Of a stretch of 64,000 bases of DNA, positions 61,649-64,000 are shown piece after piece; the stretch's first letter is position 1, and the number at the start of each line of letters is the position of its first letter. Made by a program: the position numbers and the translations under genes. This stretch comes from CAYVOV01 sp964453525 (GTDB lineage Bacteria; Chloroflexota; Dehalococcoidia; Dehalococcoidales; UBA2162): assembly GCA_964453525.1 (NCBI GenBank), contig CAYVOV010000021.1:15417-79416 (forward strand), in the 5' to 3' direction. Under the pieces are notes generated by a model. It had not been told where the DNA came from, did no database searches, and saw nothing but the letters and a program-made list of their open reading frames with translations.

Positions 61649-62836
61649 TTATGTTCTAAGTCTGTCGGCAACTCCATATTTCAAGTGGCGCTCCCTGACA
61701 TCGCTGTCCGCCAGATTGGCATAGTGTCTGGTCATCTGTAACGAGCTGTGCCCTGGTTTATTTTGTAGACTGAAAGTATCACCACCGTTTCGCAGATACA
61801 ATACCGAGCTTGTATGCCGTAACTTATGTGGATAGCAATTTTTAAGGCCTGCCTTCTTACCATACCGGGTAACGATTTTTTCAATCCGACCTAGTTCGAG
61901 TGGTTTTCCGTCGAAGGTTAACCAGAGACGGTTGGTGCCGATAGGAACGGAGCGATGCTTCATTTTGTATTTCAGTAATGCCCTAGCAAACTTGTAGCCG
62001 AAGGGGATTTACCTCTCTTTTCCACCCTTTCCCATTACTCTGAGATATCCATTCTCCAGGTTGACGTCATCTTCTTCAAGGAAAGCGGTTTCGGATAGTC
62101 TGGCATTAGAATCGACCAAGGTAAGAATTAGGGCATAGTCCCTGAATCCGGTGTCGGTCTTTTTATCTGGGTGGGATAGTAACATCTCAACCTCTTTCTG
62201 AGAAAACGTTGGCACGGCTATCCTGGGCACCCTGGGCATTTTTACTTTCTGCATCGGATTTTTGTCGATCATCTCCTCGCGGTACAGGTAGCTGAAGAAG
62301 GCCCGGATTGCCCGAGCGTAGGTCTCGATCGACCGGGCGCTTATTTTTTTCTGTCTCGGTTTATTGAAGGGGTGATTGAGGAACTTTGGCCTCTGCTGGA
62401 GGTCGATAATGAACTGCCGGAGGTCATTACCAGTGATATCATTGATATTCTGTCTATCGGGTCCCAGGAAATCACTGAAGTGGGTGACACTGGAGGTGAT
62501 CCAGCGTACCGTCTTGGGGCTTTTGCCTTCTGCTTGAGCACAGATACGATAAGCTGTTAGAGCTTCGAATAGGGTAACCGCGGCATTCTCCTTACTCTGA
62601 CAGCTTATATCTTTTGGAAATGGCGGACTACAACTTAATACTACATTTCGAGTATTTTTAGGGTAAGGCAGTTGCTCTGCTTTAGCGTGTGGCGTCCCTG
62701 GAGGGATTCGAACCCCCGACCCGCTGCTTAGAAGGCAATCACCCCGGTGCGGCTGGCTTAGCTTCAGGCCCGTGGAGACCCGCAGCCTCGGATAGGTGGT
62801 AGAATCAGGTAAAGCAGTTGCTCTCTCTAAGGTCAT
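61649..62836 (-). pseudogene. Tyrosine recombinase (phage/XerC-like integrase) broken by one in-frame stop
   Basis: The N-terminal part (ATG 62836, AGGAGG 6 bases upstream, to TAA 62011-62009) and the C-terminal part (to 61649) are in the same frame, split only by TAA where the protein should run GKGGKER-x-IPFG. The catalytic residues are all there: R in NARLSE, HKLRH, GHSS and Y in TRHY near the C terminus. The SAM-like N-terminal DNA-binding domain runs from TLFEALTAYR onward. The first 50 residues are read through a tRNA 3' fragment (SGSGVRIPPGTPH), so they are probably not native integrase sequence. It is a recently inactivated integrase. Confidence 0.85.
62691..62740 (-). pseudogene. tRNA 3'-end fragment (TCT-like anticodon loop) overlapping the integrase start
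   Basis: On the minus strand: the 3' side of an anticodon arm with loop CTTCTAA (tRNA-Arg UCU type), T-arm with TTCGAAT, and acceptor end CAGGGAC-G-CCA. There is no matching 5' half, and the anticodon stem is mismatched at its top. It is a near copy of 9523-9572 in the same orientation and lies inside the integrase reading frame, the usual place of an integrase attachment core. Confidence 0.7.
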
Positions 62837-62914
62837 CTTATCCTCCTCTATTATGTTTATTAACAATTAACAACAAGAACAGTCACAAGAAAAGTATCAC
62901 ATCCACAGAAAAGG

Positions 62915-63421
62915 TCAAAGATTAGGGAAGACTGCAACCGTTATAGAATAACCACAAAAATAGCAGCTGCGTCTATATTTATGTCCGACTTTAAGTACCT
63001 CTTCACCTTGCTGAGGTAAATCGTCGTAAGTTCGATACGCAATGCCATTGAATTTCTCGTCGAATAGCCAATCGTGGTCTTTGTTTTCACATCTCTTCTT
63101 AGCTTCTTCCTGTAAAGGATTGGTTGGTACTTTTGGGAGGATTTGATTTTGCTTTATCCATTGGTTGATCACCGGTTGAACAAAGAGATGTTGCTTAATA
63201 CCAGGCACTCTTCCAGGAATCTTACCAGCGCGGGAAAGTCTCCTTACTTGCTCTTCACTTGTTAAACCCATTAGATCAGCTATATCTCTACTATTATAAT
63301 GATCAGCAGACGTGCTCGTTTTGGATTCAAGGGCAGCAGTCAGACATTTAGGGCATCGTCTACCCATATATTGGGGTGGAATGGGGTTACCACAATCCAT
63401 GCATTGTCGCTTTACCATCAA
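62915..63421 (-). CDS. Zinc-ribbon/HTH protein, excisionase-like
   Basis: A 168-residue protein. The N terminus has two knuckles (CMDC at 7-10 and CPKC at 23-26), and the C-terminal part has CYFC near 156 as a possible extra site. In the middle, YNSRDIADLMGLTSEEQVRRL, then AGKIPGRVPG and FVQPVINQWI, is the MerR/Xis-like winged helix used by excisionases. It lies just upstream of the broken integrase on the same strand, so a role as its directionality factor is likely. No ribosome site is evident before ATG 63421. Confidence 0.65.
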   Translation of the reverse strand: MMVKRQCMDCGNPIPPQYMGRRCPKCLTAALESKTSTSADHYNSRDIADLMGLTSEEQVRRLSRAGKIPGRVPGIKQHLFVQPVINQWIKQNQILPKVPTNPLQEEAKKRCENKDHDWLFDEKFNGIAYRTYDDLPQQGEEVLKVGHKYRRSCYFCGYSITVAVFPNL

Positions 63422-63579
63422 ACGGATTATATCACAATAAAGTTAAACAATAGAGCATATAGGAAAGGCAATAATCTCAAGACATGGAGTGTCCAGGTAT
63501 ATGTTAGAGTTCGACGATTAATTGATTGTAGTTTAAGCCCAGTAGCGTAGATTTAAGTGTACAGTAAACAGGATTTTCA

Positions 63580-63649
63580 GCTCCAATTTTGTCTGAGCAC
63601 CTGACTTTTAATCAGGGTGTCGCAGGTTCGAGACCTGCACGGCCTACCA
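63580..63649 (+). pseudogene. Degenerate tRNA-Lys (UUU), 3' part intact
   Basis: The anticodon arm CCTGA-CTTTTAA-TCAGG, variable loop, T-arm GCAGG-TTCGAGA-CCTGC and acceptor strand ACGGCCT-A-CCA are all good. A GCTC/GAGC D-stem exists at 63580-63598, but its loop lacks the GG pair and the preceding seven bases (GGATTTT) do not pair properly with ACGGCCT. The 5' acceptor end has probably been replaced; it is perhaps the edge of an integrated element. Confidence 0.65.
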
Positions 63650-63687
63650 AAGCTAAATAGACCATCTCTCTTCCAGATTTTTCAAAG

Positions 63688-63737
63688 AATCAGGGTGTCA
63701 AGACACTAGGTCAACCGACACCCTGATTTTATTGTTT
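63688..63737 (+). terminator. Terminator-like hairpin sharing an arm with the tRNA-Lys fragment
   Basis: The arms AATCAGGGTGTC (63688-63699) and GACACCCTGATT (63717-63728) are perfect, around a 17-base loop, followed by TTATTGTTTTT. The first arm is identical to 12 bases of the tRNA fragment (63610-63621). Confidence 0.6.
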
Positions 63738-64000
63738 TTCAAACAGATTTTCAAGTAATTACTGTTTTATTCGCAGTACTGAACAAAATACTATTTTGTT
63801 GCCTAAGCCGATAAACTAGTATCTCCACCCTTTGGGAAGTTCTAATGCAAGCGTACAGAATCTGATCTTACCTATGTATGCTCGGAGTATAATGAGCACG
63901 ATACAGAACCTTAGGCAGGGCGTCGCCCTGAAATGCCCCTGATGGTCGCCATACCAGGAACTTCAGATATCCTTATGGAAGTAAAGCCAGCATCGGTCAT
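63738..64000. other. Right-edge region without a clear gene
   Basis: An open frame from ATG 63931 runs off the edge (22 codons), but without a ribosome site or recognisable sequence. A small hairpin AGGGCG/CGCCCT lies near 63918-63931. Confidence 0.3.

Noticed and set aside
63299..63550. 83-codon plus-strand ORF
   Set aside because: It is mostly antisense to the zinc-ribbon/HTH gene and has no ribosome site.

Overview
The window looks like a bacterial chromosome segment of roughly even base composition. It has clear AGGAGG-type ribosome sites and occasional TTG/GTG starts. A molybdopterin enzyme, a tungsten-type aldehyde oxidoreductase, an Fe-S Old-Yellow-Enzyme reductase and radical-SAM lysine 2,3-aminomutase point to an anaerobe. 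The mix resembles uncultured Chloroflexota (Dehalococcoidia-like), but no rRNA or other marker gene is present, so the taxonomic guess is weak.

Layout. 1-9.4 kb is a catabolic/redox region: the start of a transhydroxylase-like molybdoenzyme running off the left edge, a double cupin-like protein, an ADP-ribosylglycohydrolase, a hypothetical protein, an aldehyde:ferredoxin oxidoreductase with its polyferredoxin, an SDR, and a 2,4-dienoyl-CoA-reductase-like flavoprotein. 9.5-17.3 kb holds a tRNA 3'-end fragment, two copies of a small palindromic MITE-like element (one with an 8-bp target duplication), a CBS protein, a HEAT protein, an APC transporter, a P-type ATPase and an alcohol dehydrogenase. 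17.4-22.4 kb is an A+T-richer accessory island of three orphan RHS tip cassettes with different C-terminal domains, interleaved with lipoproteins and small candidate immunity genes, several broken, ending in a transposase stub. 22.4-29.5 kb carries MmgE/PrpD, a small ferredoxin-fold protein, an M20 peptidase, an alanine-rich helical protein and a type-B carboxylesterase.

30-51 kb is a large alpha-glucan/trehalose locus. GlgP lies on the plus strand. On the minus strand, from one promoter region, come GlgE, TreS fused to maltokinase, MalQ, GlgB, TreZ, a GH57 protein and TreY, most overlapping or abutting, followed by a K+-channel-like protein and an unusual MFS protein. Together they can convert trehalose to maltose, to maltose-1-phosphate, to branched alpha-glucan, and back to trehalose through TreY/TreZ, with MalQ and GlgP remodelling the glucan. 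No GlgC or GlgA is present.

51.4-58.9 kb begins with a winged-helix regulator and, divergently, a promoter followed by a perfect 12-bp-arm palindrome. Behind it lie a zinc ribbon, a 55-residue C2H2 zinc-finger miniprotein, two small proteins, lysine 2,3-aminomutase, two D-Ala-D-Ala-ligase-like ATP-grasp enzymes, a GNAT acetyltransferase and a GNAT-HDAC fusion. I read this as a candidate pathway for an acetylatable beta-lysine amide or peptide, perhaps a compatible solute given the trehalose genes next door. It is the most promising undescribed system here.

59-64 kb has a serine beta-lactamase-fold hydrolase, a small membrane ORF, a tyrosine recombinase broken by one in-frame stop and overlapping a second tRNA 3'-end fragment, an excisionase-like zinc-ribbon/HTH protein, and a degenerate tRNA-Lys 3' half followed by a terminator-like hairpin. 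The matching tRNA fragments near 9.5 and 62.7 kb are in direct orientation about 53 kb apart, and may mark the edges of an old integrated element.
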